Below are positions 42,113 through 51,876 of a DNA stretch of 64,000 nt, piece by piece. A model generated the notes under the pieces. It saw nothing but the letters and a program-made list of their open reading frames with translations. It was not told where the DNA came from and did no database searches. The stretch's first letter is position 1. The number at the start of each line of letters is the position of its first letter. The DNA is from Pseudomonas gingeri (lineage in GTDB: Bacteria > Pseudomonadota > Gammaproteobacteria > Pseudomonadales > Pseudomonadaceae), in the NCBI RefSeq assembly GCF_013385635.1, contig NZ_JACAPR010000013.1, forward strand, positions 360,894 to 424,893. Direction: 5' to 3'. The position numbers and the translations under genes are program-made.

Positions 42113-42267
42113 AAATAACTACAGGTAGGTGGAAAACCGTGAAGGATATACGCCCTTTCGCGTGCGCGAGCACAAGCTTCACACTTTTTCACCAACGACC
42201 TACATAGCTTCACAGCACCGCTTGACAGCCGCCCTTAGCATGCCCGGGTCATTACTGGGACTCGATT

Positions 42268-43425
42268 ATGTTGAAGAAGCTGTTTGCCCCGCTCTGCCTG
42301 TCGGCCCTGGCCCTCGCGCTGAGCGCCTGTGACAAGTCCGCCGGGGAGCCCGAGGCGCCGCCCGCGCCCAAGGTCCGGGTCGAGACCATCCATACCCAAC
42401 CCCTGTCGATCAGCAGCGAACTGAGCGGGCGCATCGCCGCGCCACGCATCGCCGAAGTGCGCGCGCGGGTCGCCGGCGTGGTGCTCAAGCGCCTGTTCCA
42501 CGAAGGCAGCGACGTCAAGCAGGGCGATGTGCTGTTCCTGATCGATCCGGCACCGTTCAAGGCCGACCTCGACAGCGCCGTCGCCAGCCTGCAGAAAGCC
42601 GAGGCCAATGCGTTCCAGGCAAAATTGCAGCACCAGCGCTACCGCGAACTGGTGGACAGCAACGCCATCAGCCGCCAGGACTACGACAACGCCCAGGCCG
42701 CCGCGCGCCAGAGCGCCGCCGATGTCGCCGCCAACCAGGCCGCGGTGCAACGGGCCAGGCTCAACCTCGGCTACGCCACCGTTACCGCACCGATCTCCGG
42801 GCGTATCGGCCGGGCCCTGGTCACCGAGGGTGCACTGGTCGGCCAGAACGAAACCACCGCCCTGGCGCTGATCCAGCAGTTGAACCCGATCCACGCCGAC
42901 CTGACGCAGTCCACCCGCGAGCTGAACGACCTGCGCAGGGCCTTCCGCGCCGGCCAACTGCAGGAGGTCGGACAGAACCAGGCCAAGGCCACGCTGATCC
43001 AGGACGACGGCAGCGCCTATCCGTTGCCGGGCAAGCTGCTGTTCACCGATATCAGTGTCGACCCGAGCACCGGGCAGATCATCCTGCGCAGCGAGTTCCC
43101 CAACCCGGACCTCGACCTGCTGCCGGGCAGCTTTGTGCGGGTCAAGGTCGAACAGGCCTTCAACCGCGAAGGCATCAGCGTGCCGCAACGGGCGATCCTG
43201 CGCGACAGCGCCGGGATTCCCCAGGTGCTGCTGGTGGACGCCGAACAACGCGTGAACCAGCACCCGGTCAGCCTCGGCGCCGTGCAGAACGACCGCTGGA
43301 TCGTCAACGACGGCCTCAAGCCCGGCGACCGCATCGTCGTCGAAGGCCTGCAGCACGCCCGCCCCGGCGAGCTGGTGCAAGTCGATGACAGCCCTGTTTC
43401 CCTCGCCCAGTCCAAAGGACAGTGA
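42268..43425 (+). CDS. RND efflux periplasmic adaptor (membrane fusion protein)
   Basis: A 385-residue lipoprotein: signal peptide with lipobox 'LSAC' (Cys at about 21). The adaptor layout is clear: lipoyl half-motif 'RARVAGVVLKRLFHEGSDVK', a helical hairpin (about 95-160, rich in Ala/Gln), second half 'ATVTAPISGRIGRALVTEGA', and a beta-barrel/proximal domain with 'PGSFVRVKVEQAFNREGISV'. It belongs to the MexA/MexX/AcrA group and links the inner-membrane pump encoded next to an outer-membrane channel encoded elsewhere. Confidence 0.93.
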   Translation: MLKKLFAPLCLSALALALSACDKSAGEPEAPPAPKVRVETIHTQPLSISSELSGRIAAPRIAEVRARVAGVVLKRLFHEGSDVKQGDVLFLIDPAPFKADLDSAVASLQKAEANAFQAKLQHQRYRELVDSNAISRQDYDNAQAAARQSAADVAANQAAVQRARLNLGYATVTAPISGRIGRALVTEGALVGQNETTALALIQQLNPIHADLTQSTRELNDLRRAFRAGQLQEVGQNQAKATLIQDDGSAYPLPGKLLFTDISVDPSTGQIILRSEFPNPDLDLLPGSFVRVKVEQAFNREGISVPQRAILRDSAGIPQVLLVDAEQRVNQHPVSLGAVQNDRWIVNDGLKPGDRIVVEGLQHARPGELVQVDDSPVSLAQSKGQ

Positions 43426-43427
43426 GC

Positions 43428-46400
43428 ATGCCGCACTTCTTTATCGACCGCCCGATCTTCGCCTGGGTGGTCGCGCTGTTTATTCTGCTGGCCGGTGTTC
43501 TCGCCATCCCGCAATTGCCGGTGGCGCAGTACCCCAACGTCGCGCCGCCCAAGGTGGAAATCTACGCGGTGTATCCTGGTGCTTCGGCGCAGACCCTCGA
43601 CGAGAGCGTGGTCAGCCTGATCGAGCAGGAGCTCAACGGCGCCGACCACCTGCTGTACTTCGAATCGCAGAGCAGCCTGGGCAGCGCGACCATCACCGCG
43701 ACCTTCCAGCCCGGCACCAACCCGGAGATGGCCCAGGTCGACGTGCAGAACCGCCTCAAGGCGGTGGAGCCGCGCCTGCCCGCCGCCGTCACCCAGCAAG
43801 GCTTGCAGGTGGAGAAGGTCTCCGCCGGTTTCCTGTTGCTGGCGACCCTCACGTCCAATGACGGCCAGTACGACGACACCGCGCTCAGCGATTACCTGGC
43901 GCGCAACGTGATGAACGAGATCAAGCGTCTCGACGGTGTCGGCAAGGCCCAGCTGTACGGTGCCGAACGCGCCCTGCGGATCTGGATCGATCCGCAGAAG
44001 CTGGTGGGTTTCAACCTCACCGCCGCCGATGTCAGCGCCGCCGTGGCCGCGCAGAACGCCCAGGTCTCGGCCGGCAGCATCGGTGACTTGCCGGGGCCGT
44101 CGACCCAGGAAATCACCGCAGCGGTGCTGGTCAAGGGCCAGTTGTCGACACCCCAGGAGTTCGCCGACATCGTCCTGCGGGCCAACCCCGACGGTTCCAG
44201 CGTACGTATCGGCGATGTCGCCCGGGTCGAAGTCGGCAGCCAGGAATACCAGTACTCGACGCGCCTGAACGGCAAGCCGTCGACCGCCTTCAGCGTGCAA
44301 CTGGCACCCGGTGCCAATGCCCTGAAGACCGCGACGCTGGTGCGAGCGAAGATGGATGAGCTGTCGCGGTACTTCCCGGCGAACGTGGAATACAAGATCC
44401 CCTACGACACCTCGCCGTTCGTCAAGGTCTCGATCACCAAGGTGGTCTACACCCTCGGCGAAGCCATGCTGCTGGTGTTCGCGGTGATGTTCCTGTTCCT
44501 GCAGAACATCCGCTATACGCTGATCCCGACGCTGGTGGTGCCGGTGGCGTTGATGGGCACCTTTGCCACCATGCTCGCCCTGGGTTTCTCGATCAACGTG
44601 CTGACCATGTTCGGCATGGTGCTGGCCATCGGTATCCTGGTGGATGACGCCATCGTGGTGGTGGAGAACGTCGAGCGGATCATGGTCAATGAAGGCCTGT
44701 CACCGAAGGACGCAACACGCAAGGCCATGGGCCAGATCAGCGGCGCGATCATCGGCATCACCCTGGTGCTGGTGGCGGTATTTATTCCCATGGCCTTCAT
44801 GCAGGGCTCGGTGGGCGTGATCTACCAGCAGTTCTCGCTCTCCATGGCGACCTCGATTCTGTTCTCGGCATTCCTCGCCCTGACCCTGACCCCGGCCCTG
44901 TGCGCCACCCTGCTCAATCCGATCGCCAAGGGCGAACACCATGCCAAGGGCGGCTTCTTCGGCGGGTTCAACCGCCGCTTCGAGCAGATGAGCGCCGGCT
45001 ACGAACGCTGGGTGGTCCAGGCCCTGAAACGCAGCGGCCGCTACCTGCTGCTCTACGGCGTACTGGTGGTGGTTCTCGGCCTGCTGTTCAGCCGCCTGCC
45101 CGCCTCGTTCCTGCCGGTGGAAGACCAGGGCTATACCATCACCGATATCCAGTTGCCGCCGGGGGCGAGCAAGAACCGCACGGTCAAGGTGGTGGAACAG
45201 ATCGAGGCCAACAACGCCACGGAGCCCGGTGTTGGTGACACTACCATGATCCTCGGCTTCAGCTTCTCCGGCAGCGGCCAGAACGCCGCTCTGGCGTTCA
45301 CCACCCTCAAGGACTGGTCGCAGCGCAGTGCCAAGGACTCGGCGGCGGCCATCGCCGAACGGGCGAATATCGCCTTCGGCGAGCTCAAGGATGCAGTGGC
45401 CTACGCCATCCTGCCGCCTCCGGTGGACGGCCTCGGCACTTCCAGCGGTTTCGAGTTCCGCCTGCAGGACCGTGGCGGCGTCGGCCACGAAGCCTTGATG
45501 CAGGCCCGTACCGAGCTGCTGGCGGCCGCGGCCAAGAGCAAGGTGCTGGCCAATGTCCGCGAAAGCGCCCTGGCCGAGGCGCCGCAGGTGCAGTTGATCG
45601 TCGACCGCAAGCAGGCCAACGCCCTGGGTGTGTCGTTTGCCGATATCGGCAATATCCTCTCCACCGCCGTCGGTTCGTCCTATGTCAACGACTTCCCCAA
45701 CCAGGGACGCATGCAGCGGGTGGTGATCCAGGCCGAAGGCGACCAGCGCGCCCAGGTGGCGGACCTGCTGAAGATCCATGTGCGCAACGGCAACGGCAAG
45801 ATGGTCCCCCTGTCGGCCTTTGTCGAAGCCCGCTGGACCCAGGGCCCCGCGCAGTTGACCCGCTACAACGGCTACCCGGCGATTGCCATTTCCGGCGAGT
45901 CGGCGCCCGGCTACAGCACCGGCCAGGCCATGGAGGAAATGGAACACCTGGTGACGCAACTGCCGGCGGGCCTGGGCCTGGAATGGACCGGGCTGTCATT
46001 GCAGGAACGTTTGTCCGGCTCCCAGGCGCCGATCCTGCTGGGCCTGTCGCTGCTGGTGGTGTTCCTGTGCCTGGCGGCGCTGTACGAGAGCTGGTCGATT
46101 CCGACCTCGGTGCTGCTGGTAGTGCCGTTGGGCGTGCTCGGCGCGGTGCTCGCGGTGACCTTGCGCGGGATGCCCAACGATGTGTTCTTCAAGGTCGGGC
46201 TGATCACCATCATCGGTCTGTCGGCGAAGAACGCGATCCTGATCATCGAGTTCGCCAAGAGCCTGTACGACGAAGGCCATGACCTGCTGGACGCGACGGT
46301 ACAGGCCGCGCGGCTGCGCTTGCGACCGATCATCATGACTTCACTGGCGTTCATTCTCGGCGTGGTACCGCTGGCGATCGCCACCGGGGCCAGCTCGGCG

Positions 46401-46520
46401 AGCCAGCAGGCCATCGGTACCGGGGTGATTGGCGGGATGATCAGCGCGACCCTGGCCGTGGTGTTCGTGCCGGTGTTCTTTGTGGTGGTGATGAAGCTGG
46501 TCAAGCGCAAGGAGCCTTGA
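43428..46520 (+). CDS. RND multidrug efflux pump, HAE1 family (MexY/MexQ-like)
   Basis: A 1030-residue inner-membrane proton antiporter. The ATG at 43428 is favoured (AAAGGA eight bases upstream); a GTG at 43422 is possible. The N-terminus 'MPHFFIDRPIFAWVVALFIL' is diagnostic of HAE1 pumps. The proton-relay Asp pair is present in TM4 ('LAIGILVDDAIVVVENVERI'), and the partner Lys in TM10 ('GLSAKNAILIIEFAKSLYD'). Two large periplasmic loops follow TM1 and TM7. Strong resemblance by eye to MexY-type pumps ('NIRYTLIPTLVVPVALMGTF'). No outer-membrane channel gene follows, so it must borrow one such as OprM, as MexXY does. Confidence 0.93.
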   Translation: MPHFFIDRPIFAWVVALFILLAGVLAIPQLPVAQYPNVAPPKVEIYAVYPGASAQTLDESVVSLIEQELNGADHLLYFESQSSLGSATITATFQPGTNPEMAQVDVQNRLKAVEPRLPAAVTQQGLQVEKVSAGFLLLATLTSNDGQYDDTALSDYLARNVMNEIKRLDGVGKAQLYGAERALRIWIDPQKLVGFNLTAADVSAAVAAQNAQVSAGSIGDLPGPSTQEITAAVLVKGQLSTPQEFADIVLRANPDGSSVRIGDVARVEVGSQEYQYSTRLNGKPSTAFSVQLAPGANALKTATLVRAKMDELSRYFPANVEYKIPYDTSPFVKVSITKVVYTLGEAMLLVFAVMFLFLQNIRYTLIPTLVVPVALMGTFATMLALGFSINVLTMFGMVLAIGILVDDAIVVVENVERIMVNEGLSPKDATRKAMGQISGAIIGITLVLVAVFIPMAFMQGSVGVIYQQFSLSMATSILFSAFLALTLTPALCATLLNPIAKGEHHAKGGFFGGFNRRFEQMSAGYERWVVQALKRSGRYLLLYGVLVVVLGLLFSRLPASFLPVEDQGYTITDIQLPPGASKNRTVKVVEQIEANNATEPGVGDTTMILGFSFSGSGQNAALAFTTLKDWSQRSAKDSAAAIAERANIAFGELKDAVAYAILPPPVDGLGTSSGFEFRLQDRGGVGHEALMQARTELLAAAAKSKVLANVRESALAEAPQVQLIVDRKQANALGVSFADIGNILSTAVGSSYVNDFPNQGRMQRVVIQAEGDQRAQVADLLKIHVRNGNGKMVPLSAFVEARWTQGPAQLTRYNGYPAIAISGESAPGYSTGQAMEEMEHLVTQLPAGLGLEWTGLSLQERLSGSQAPILLGLSLLVVFLCLAALYESWSIPTSVLLVVPLGVLGAVLAVTLRGMPNDVFFKVGLITIIGLSAKNAILIIEFAKSLYDEGHDLLDATVQAARLRLRPIIMTSLAFILGVVPLAIATGASSASQQAIGTGVIGGMISATLAVVFVPVFFVVVMKLVKRKEP

Positions 46521-46559
46521 TCAGGGGGTGATCCCGAGGGCCCTTTCGCTGGCAAGCCA

Positions 46560-46701
46560 GCTCCCACAGGGAATCGGGTCGTGCGCGGCATTTGTGCTCG
46601 ACTCGGACACTTGTGGGAGCCGGCTTGTCAGCTCCCACAGGGAATCGAGTCCTACGCAGCATTTGTGTTCGACTCGGACACTTGTGGGACCTGGCTTGCC
46701 A
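46560..46701. repeat. 71-bp direct repeat with REP-like ends
   Basis: Two copies (46560-46630 and 46631-46701) of a unit beginning 'gctcccacagggaatcg', containing 'gactcggacacttgtggga' and ending 'ggcttg.cag' differ at roughly ten positions. The outer sequences 'ggcaagcc' form REP-type palindromes. The array separates the pump gene from the convergent secretion operon. Confidence 0.85.
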
Positions 46702-46737
46702 GCGAAGAGGCCGGCACAGCCCCCCCCCCTGTCTCGG

Positions 46738-47949
46738 CTATTGCACCAGCTGGTTGATCTCGATGATCGGCAGCAATACCGCCATCACGATCACCAGCAC
46801 CACCGCGCCCATCACCACGATCATCAGCGGTTCGAGCAGCGCGGTCATGCCCATGGCCCGCCGCTCGATATCCCGCGACAGGGTTTGCGCCGCGCGCTCC
46901 AGCATCGGCGGCAACGAACCGGTTTTCTCGCCACTGGCAATCAGGTGGATCAATACCGGCGGAAAGACCTTCTCGACCTTCAGTGCCGCTGCCAGGTTCA
47001 CCCCTTCCCTGACCCGCGCCGTGGCCTCGCTCACACTCAGGCTCAGGCGATCGTTCGACACCGTCTGCCGCGCCGCTTCCAGTGCCCGCAGCAACGGCAC
47101 CCCGGCACCGCCCAGAATCGCCAGGGTCGAGGCGAACCGGGCGGTATTGAGTCCCAGCACAAAACGCCCGATCAGCGGCAGGCGCAGGATCCGACTGTGC
47201 CAGCCCAGGCGCGCCGCCGGCTGGCGCAGGTACAACCGCCAACCCCAGAAACCACCGGTCATGACGCTGAAGCAGAGCCAGCCCCAGGCGCGGATGAAAT
47301 CACTGGCGTTGAGCATCACCAGGGTCAGCCCGGGAAGATCCTGGCGAGCCTGGGAAAACGCGCTGACCACCTGCGGCACCACGTAGCTGAGCAGGAAAAT
47401 CACGATGGCCACCGACACCAGCCCGACCACCCCCGGATAGATAAAGGCGGTGAGGATCTTGCCCCGCAGGTTGTTGCGCTCCTCGATATAGTCGGCCAGC
47501 CGCTCCATGACCTGAGCCAGGTCACCGGACTCCTCGCCCGCGGCAATCAGTGCCCGGTAGATCTCCGGAAAGTCCCTGGGGCGCTTGGCCAGTGCTTCCG
47601 CCAGGCGCATACCACCACGAACATCGCTGCGTACCGCGCTCAGGGTCTGGGCGATATGCTTGCGTTCGGCCTGCTCCACCGTGGCGCTCAGGGCCGCCTC
47701 CAGTGGCAGGCTGGCACCCAACAGGCTCGCCAGTTGGCGGGTGGCCCAGGCCAGGTCGTTGTCCGACAGCCTGGCGCTGAACAGACCGCCGCCCGCCCCG
47801 CCACTCTCGCCACCGTCGGCCTTGACCGACAAGGCGGTCAGGCCGCGACTGCGCAACACGCCCATCGCCGCACTCTGGCTGTCCGCCTCGAGATGGCCGG
47901 ATTCGATCTTGCCGAGGGCGTCGGCGGCTTCGAAGCGATAGCGATTCAT
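46738..47949 (-). CDS. hxcS: Type II secretion inner-membrane platform protein GspF (HxcS)
   Basis: A 403-residue protein with two GspF domains ('FATRQLASLLGASLPLEAAL' type segment at about 68-88 and 'RFASTLAILGGAGVPLLRAL' at about 270-290) and three long hydrophobic helices, including the C-terminal 'LEPLMIVVMGAVVLVIVMAV'. It forms the platform that couples the GspE ATPase to pseudopilus growth. Its ATG overlaps the stop of the ATPase gene (TGATG). It is the last gene of the secretion operon; the order matches P. aeruginosa hxcR-hxcS. Confidence 0.93.
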   Translation of the reverse strand: MNRYRFEAADALGKIESGHLEADSQSAAMGVLRSRGLTALSVKADGGESGGAGGGLFSARLSDNDLAWATRQLASLLGASLPLEAALSATVEQAERKHIAQTLSAVRSDVRGGMRLAEALAKRPRDFPEIYRALIAAGEESGDLAQVMERLADYIEERNNLRGKILTAFIYPGVVGLVSVAIVIFLLSYVVPQVVSAFSQARQDLPGLTLVMLNASDFIRAWGWLCFSVMTGGFWGWRLYLRQPAARLGWHSRILRLPLIGRFVLGLNTARFASTLAILGGAGVPLLRALEAARQTVSNDRLSLSVSEATARVREGVNLAAALKVEKVFPPVLIHLIASGEKTGSLPPMLERAAQTLSRDIERRAMGMTALLEPLMIVVMGAVVLVIVMAVLLPIIEINQLVQ

Positions 47950-49355
47950 CAGGCGTCCCGTGTCACACGAAGGATTTCTTCCGGTGCCGTGGCACCGCTG
48001 CGTACCCAGCGTTCGCCGTCCTCGCGCATGCTCAGCATGCCGGCCTCGCGGGCGGCCAGGCGCAGGGCCTGTTCACCGGCACCCTGGTGGATCAGGGTGC
48101 GCACGTCATCGTCGATGTAGAACAGTTCGTGAATGCCGGTACGACCGCTGTAGCCGGTGTGATTGCAGGCGCTGCACCCTACCGGACGCCAGGTACCGGG
48201 CGTGGCAGGGTCGGCCTCGCGACAGTGCTGGCACAGCCGTCGCACCAGACGCTGGGCCAGCACGCCGAGTATCGATGAGGCCAGCAGGAACGGTTCCACC
48301 CCCATGTCGATCAGGCGGTTGACCGCCGACACCGCGTCGTTGGTGTGCAGGGTCGCCAGCACCAGGTGACCGGTGAGCGAGGCCTGCACGGCGATCTGCG
48401 CGGTTTCCAGGTCGCGGATCTCGCCGATCATGATGATGTCCGGGTCCTGGCGCAGGATCGCCCGCAGGGCCAGGGCGAAGGTCATGTCGATCTTGGCATT
48501 GACCTGGATCTGGCTGATACCCGGCAGATCGTATTCCACCGGGTCCTCGACGGTGAGGATATTGCTGGTGCTGGCGTCGAGCCGGGCGAGGGCCGCATAG
48601 AGGCTGGTGGTCTTGCCGCTGCCGGTGGGGCCGGTGACCAGGACGATGCCATGGGGCTGGCGGATCAGGTGATCGAGCCGCGCCAGCACGTCGGGGTCCA
48701 TGCCCAGGGTTTCCAGTTGCAGGCGCCCGGCCTGTTTGTCCAGCAGACGCATCACCACCCGCTCGCCATGGCCGGTGGGCACGGTGGACACGCGGATATC
48801 GATCGGTCGCCCGGCCACCCGCAGGGCAATCCGGCCATCCTGGGGCAGGCGTTTTTCGGCGATGTCCAACTGCGCCATGATCTTGATCCGCGACACCAAC
48901 GCACCGTGCAGCGCCTTGCGTGGCGACACCACGTCGCGCAGGGTGCCGTCGACCCGATAACGCACCACCGAATGGGTCTCGAACGGCTCGATATGGATAT
49001 CGCTGGCCTCGTCCCGTGCCGCCTGGGTCAGCAAGGCATTGATCATGCGGATCACCGGCGCGCCGTCCTGGGTGTCCAGCAGGTCGGTGATTTCCGGGAT
49101 ATCCTGCATCAACCGGTCGAGGTCAACCTCATTTTCCGCCGCGCCGACCACCGCCGCCGCGCTGCCGGTATCGGCATAGGCGCTGGCGAGCAGGCCGTCG
49201 AGCTCCTCGTCGCGCACCCGCTCCAGGCGCGCCGGACCGAACTGCCGGCGCACCTCGCTGATGGCCCAGCCCGGTGTCGAGGGACAGGCGCTCAGCACGC
49301 CGTCGCACAACACCACCCGCTGCGCCTTGGCCCAGGCATAGGGCAGCGCACTCAT
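47949..49355 (-). CDS. hxcR: Type II secretion ATPase GspE (HxcR)
   Basis: A 468-residue ATPase. Motifs in order: N1E-type N-terminus, Walker A 'VTGPTGSGKTTSLYAALARL' (about residues 235-255), Asp box 'SNILTVEDPVEYDLPGISQI', Walker B 'ILRQDPDIIMIGEIRDLETA', His box 'GHLVLATLHTNDAVSAVNRL', and a tetracysteine zinc site 'LCQHC...CSACNHTGYSGR'. The Cys4 element is the mark of GspE/PilB rather than PilT ATPases. It powers pseudopilin assembly at the inner-membrane platform. Confidence 0.94.
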   Translation of the reverse strand: MSALPYAWAKAQRVVLCDGVLSACPSTPGWAISEVRRQFGPARLERVRDEELDGLLASAYADTGSAAAVVGAAENEVDLDRLMQDIPEITDLLDTQDGAPVIRMINALLTQAARDEASDIHIEPFETHSVVRYRVDGTLRDVVSPRKALHGALVSRIKIMAQLDIAEKRLPQDGRIALRVAGRPIDIRVSTVPTGHGERVVMRLLDKQAGRLQLETLGMDPDVLARLDHLIRQPHGIVLVTGPTGSGKTTSLYAALARLDASTSNILTVEDPVEYDLPGISQIQVNAKIDMTFALALRAILRQDPDIIMIGEIRDLETAQIAVQASLTGHLVLATLHTNDAVSAVNRLIDMGVEPFLLASSILGVLAQRLVRRLCQHCREADPATPGTWRPVGCSACNHTGYSGRTGIHELFYIDDDVRTLIHQGAGEQALRLAAREAGMLSMREDGERWVRSGATAPEEILRVTRDA

Positions 49356-49391
49356 AATGACCGCTCCTTTTGCGCGGCGTGCGCCCTACCT

Positions 49392-49461
49392 GTGGGAGCG
49401 GGCTTGCCCGCGAACAGGACCTTGAGGGCGCCAAAAGCTTCGCGGGCAAGCCCGCTCCCAC
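49392..49461. repeat. REP doublet (REPIN) between hxcR and hxcQ
   Basis: Two inverted REP units, GTGGGAGCGGGCTTGCCCGC (from 49392) and GCGGGCAAGCCCGCTCCCAC (to 49461), can pair to a long hairpin. It interrupts the otherwise coupled secretion operon. Confidence 0.85.
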
Positions 49462-49467
49462 AGCGTT

Positions 49468-51876
49468 TCATGGCCGTGCTCTCTCATTCAGCGAGACAGG
49501 TACCGCGCGGATCGGCGCCCGTGGTGCCTGCGGCACGGGCATCGGCTGCGAACCGGGAATCGCTTCGGCGGCATTCGGCAGTTGCGGCGCCTGCATGTCC
49601 GGCATGGCCCAGTTGCGATCCGGTTGCAGGCTGCCCTGGGCGCGGCGGATAAAGTCGTAGCGGTTCAGGGTGATCGCCCTTCCCGCTGCGCCATCGCGAA
49701 TGATGTAAGGCCGCAGGAACACCATCAGGTTGGTCTTGTTGGTGGTACGCCGTTCGTGACGAAACAGCGCGCCGATCCCGGGGATGTCGGACAGGAACGG
49801 CACGCCGTCGTTGCTCTGGGTGTAGCCGTCCTGCAGCAGCCCGCCGAGAACCATGATCTGGCCATCGTCGAGCAGGATGCTGGTGTCGATCGCACGCTTG
49901 TTGGTCACTGTGCCGGCCGCCGTCGCGGTGGCGCGGTCATCGACGCTGCTGACTTCCTGGTAGATGTCCAGCTTGACCGTGCCGCCCTCGGAGATCTGCG
50001 GCCGGACATTGAGCTTGAGACCGACTTCCTCGCGCTGGATGGTCTGGAACGGGTTGTTGCTCGAGTTGCTGCCGTTGGTCACGTACTGGCCGCTGACGAA
50101 GGGAATGGTCTGGCCAACGAAGATGCTCGCCACTTCGTTGTCCAGGGTCAGCAGGTTCGGCGTCGACAGCACATTGGAGCCGCCCTTGCTCTTCAGCGCC
50201 TTGGCCAGCACCTTGAGGTCCATCACCCGGCCGATCCCGGGAATATCCACGGCGCCGCGGACCACGCCGACACTCAGGCCCTGGGGCAAGGCATCGATGC
50301 TGTTCTTGGCGCTAGTGACCAGGCCGGTGCCGCCGAGGTTGACCCCGCCGATCACGCCATTGCCACCGAGGTTGCCGCTCTGCCATTGCACGCCGAACTC
50401 ATTGGCATCGTCTTCGCTGACTTCGACGATCAGGCTCTCGATCACCACCTGGGCGCGGCGCTGGTCGAGCAGGTCGATGACCTCGCGCAGGTTGCGGTAC
50501 AGCGGCTCCGGCGCGGAGATCAGCAAGGTGTTGGTGGTGGCATCGGCCTGGATGGTCACGCCACCGGCGGAAAAGGCCACGTTCTGCTCGCCGGACGCGG
50601 TCGCGCCACCGGCCTGGCTGCCGCCGGCGCGAGCGCCCTGGCCGTAGACCGAGCCGGTGCTGCTACCGCTGCTGCTGGTACTGCCCTGGGTACTGCCATT
50701 GGCCTGACTGGCGTTCTGGTTGTTCTGGCTGCTGCTGTTGCTGCCACCGCTGCTGAGCAGGGCCCGGGTCGGATCGCCCTGCCCTTCGCCGCTGTCGCTT
50801 TCGCCGGTGAGCAGGCCGCGCAGGGCCTGGGCCAGCTTGCCGGCCTGGGCATTGCGCAGGTACACCACATGCAGGTTGCTCGGGTTGCTCTGGGCATTGT
50901 CGAGCTTGTAGATCAGTTCCCGCGCCAGCTGCGTGCGCTCCGGGCTGCTGGCACGGATGATGATCGAGTTGGAGCGCGGATCGCCCAGCACGCTGATCTT
51001 CTGGGTCGGGTCGTTGCCCTGGTTCTCCAGCAACTCGGCGACCATGCTGGCGATATCGCTGGCGATGCCGTTCTGGAGGGTCACCACGTCGGTGTCGATG
51101 GCGCTCGGTGTATCGATGCTGGCGATCAGGCTCGCCACCCGTTGCAGGTTTTCCGCATAGTCGGTGATGACCACGGTGTTGTTGCCCGGATAGGCATTGA
51201 TCGGGTTGTTCGGCGAAACGATCGGCCGCAGCACCGGGATCAGGTTGACCGCATTCTCGTATTGCAGGCGGAAGGTGCGGGTCAGCATGCCGTTTTCCGC
51301 TGGGCGATCAGCGCTGTAGATCGGCCCGCCCAGCAACTTGGCGTCCGCTTCGGGCACCACCTGGCTGACACCGCCGACATCGACCACGCTGAAGCCCTGC
51401 ATGCGCAGGGCCGCCAGCAGCATGTCGTAGGCCCGATGTGCCGGGACCTCGCCTTCGGAAACCAGGGTCAGGTTGCCCTTGACCCGCGGATCGACCAGGA
51501 ACTGCCGGCCGGTGGAGCGCGACAGGGCGCGGACCACCGCCTGGATATCGGCGTCGACAAAGTTCAACTGCACCGGCTGATCACCCAGGGGATTGCTCGC
51601 CGGCAGGCTTTTGCCGGCAACGTCCTTGCCTTTCCCGGCGCTGCTCACCGAGTGCTGTACGCTCCGCTGCTGTTCGACCTGGGCCTGGACCCGCTGGCGG
51701 TCGGCCACGGCGTCGCCGCTCTTGACCGTCGAACCCAGTGGCCGGCCCAGCTCGCTTTCCACCAGCAACGGCGCCTGCGGTGTCGTGCCGCTGCTGCACG
51801 CGGTCAATGCCAGCAGCAACCACGGTGCCGCCGCTTGCCGACAACGCAACCCATACAAAGAACCTGACCACTTCAT
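49468..51876 (-). CDS. hxcQ: Type II secretion outer-membrane secretin GspD (HxcQ)
   Basis: An 802-residue secretin. The N-terminus carries a lipoprotein signal ('WLLLALTACSSG', Cys near 27), as in P. aeruginosa HxcQ, which is a self-piloted lipoprotein secretin. Then N0 ('LNFVDADIQAVVRALSRSTG'), N1-N3 domains with a Ser/Gly/Asn-rich insertion between N2 and N3 (about 365-430), and the secretin core with 'VPFLSDIPGIGALFRHERRT' and 'LMVFLRPYIIRDG'. It forms the outer-membrane pore. Its start overlaps the hxcZ stop (ATGA). Confidence 0.94.
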   Translation of the reverse strand: MKWSGSLYGLRCRQAAAPWLLLALTACSSGTTPQAPLLVESELGRPLGSTVKSGDAVADRQRVQAQVEQQRSVQHSVSSAGKGKDVAGKSLPASNPLGDQPVQLNFVDADIQAVVRALSRSTGRQFLVDPRVKGNLTLVSEGEVPAHRAYDMLLAALRMQGFSVVDVGGVSQVVPEADAKLLGGPIYSADRPAENGMLTRTFRLQYENAVNLIPVLRPIVSPNNPINAYPGNNTVVITDYAENLQRVASLIASIDTPSAIDTDVVTLQNGIASDIASMVAELLENQGNDPTQKISVLGDPRSNSIIIRASSPERTQLARELIYKLDNAQSNPSNLHVVYLRNAQAGKLAQALRGLLTGESDSGEGQGDPTRALLSSGGSNSSSQNNQNASQANGSTQGSTSSSGSSTGSVYGQGARAGGSQAGGATASGEQNVAFSAGGVTIQADATTNTLLISAPEPLYRNLREVIDLLDQRRAQVVIESLIVEVSEDDANEFGVQWQSGNLGGNGVIGGVNLGGTGLVTSAKNSIDALPQGLSVGVVRGAVDIPGIGRVMDLKVLAKALKSKGGSNVLSTPNLLTLDNEVASIFVGQTIPFVSGQYVTNGSNSSNNPFQTIQREEVGLKLNVRPQISEGGTVKLDIYQEVSSVDDRATATAAGTVTNKRAIDTSILLDDGQIMVLGGLLQDGYTQSNDGVPFLSDIPGIGALFRHERRTTNKTNLMVFLRPYIIRDGAAGRAITLNRYDFIRRAQGSLQPDRNWAMPDMQAPQLPNAAEAIPGSQPMPVPQAPRAPIRAVPVSLNERARP

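Noticed and set aside
49582..51867. A long plus-strand open frame (about 760 codons) opposite the secretin gene
   Set aside because: Same reason: antisense shadow of hxcQ in high-GC DNA, no motifs, no ribosome binding site.
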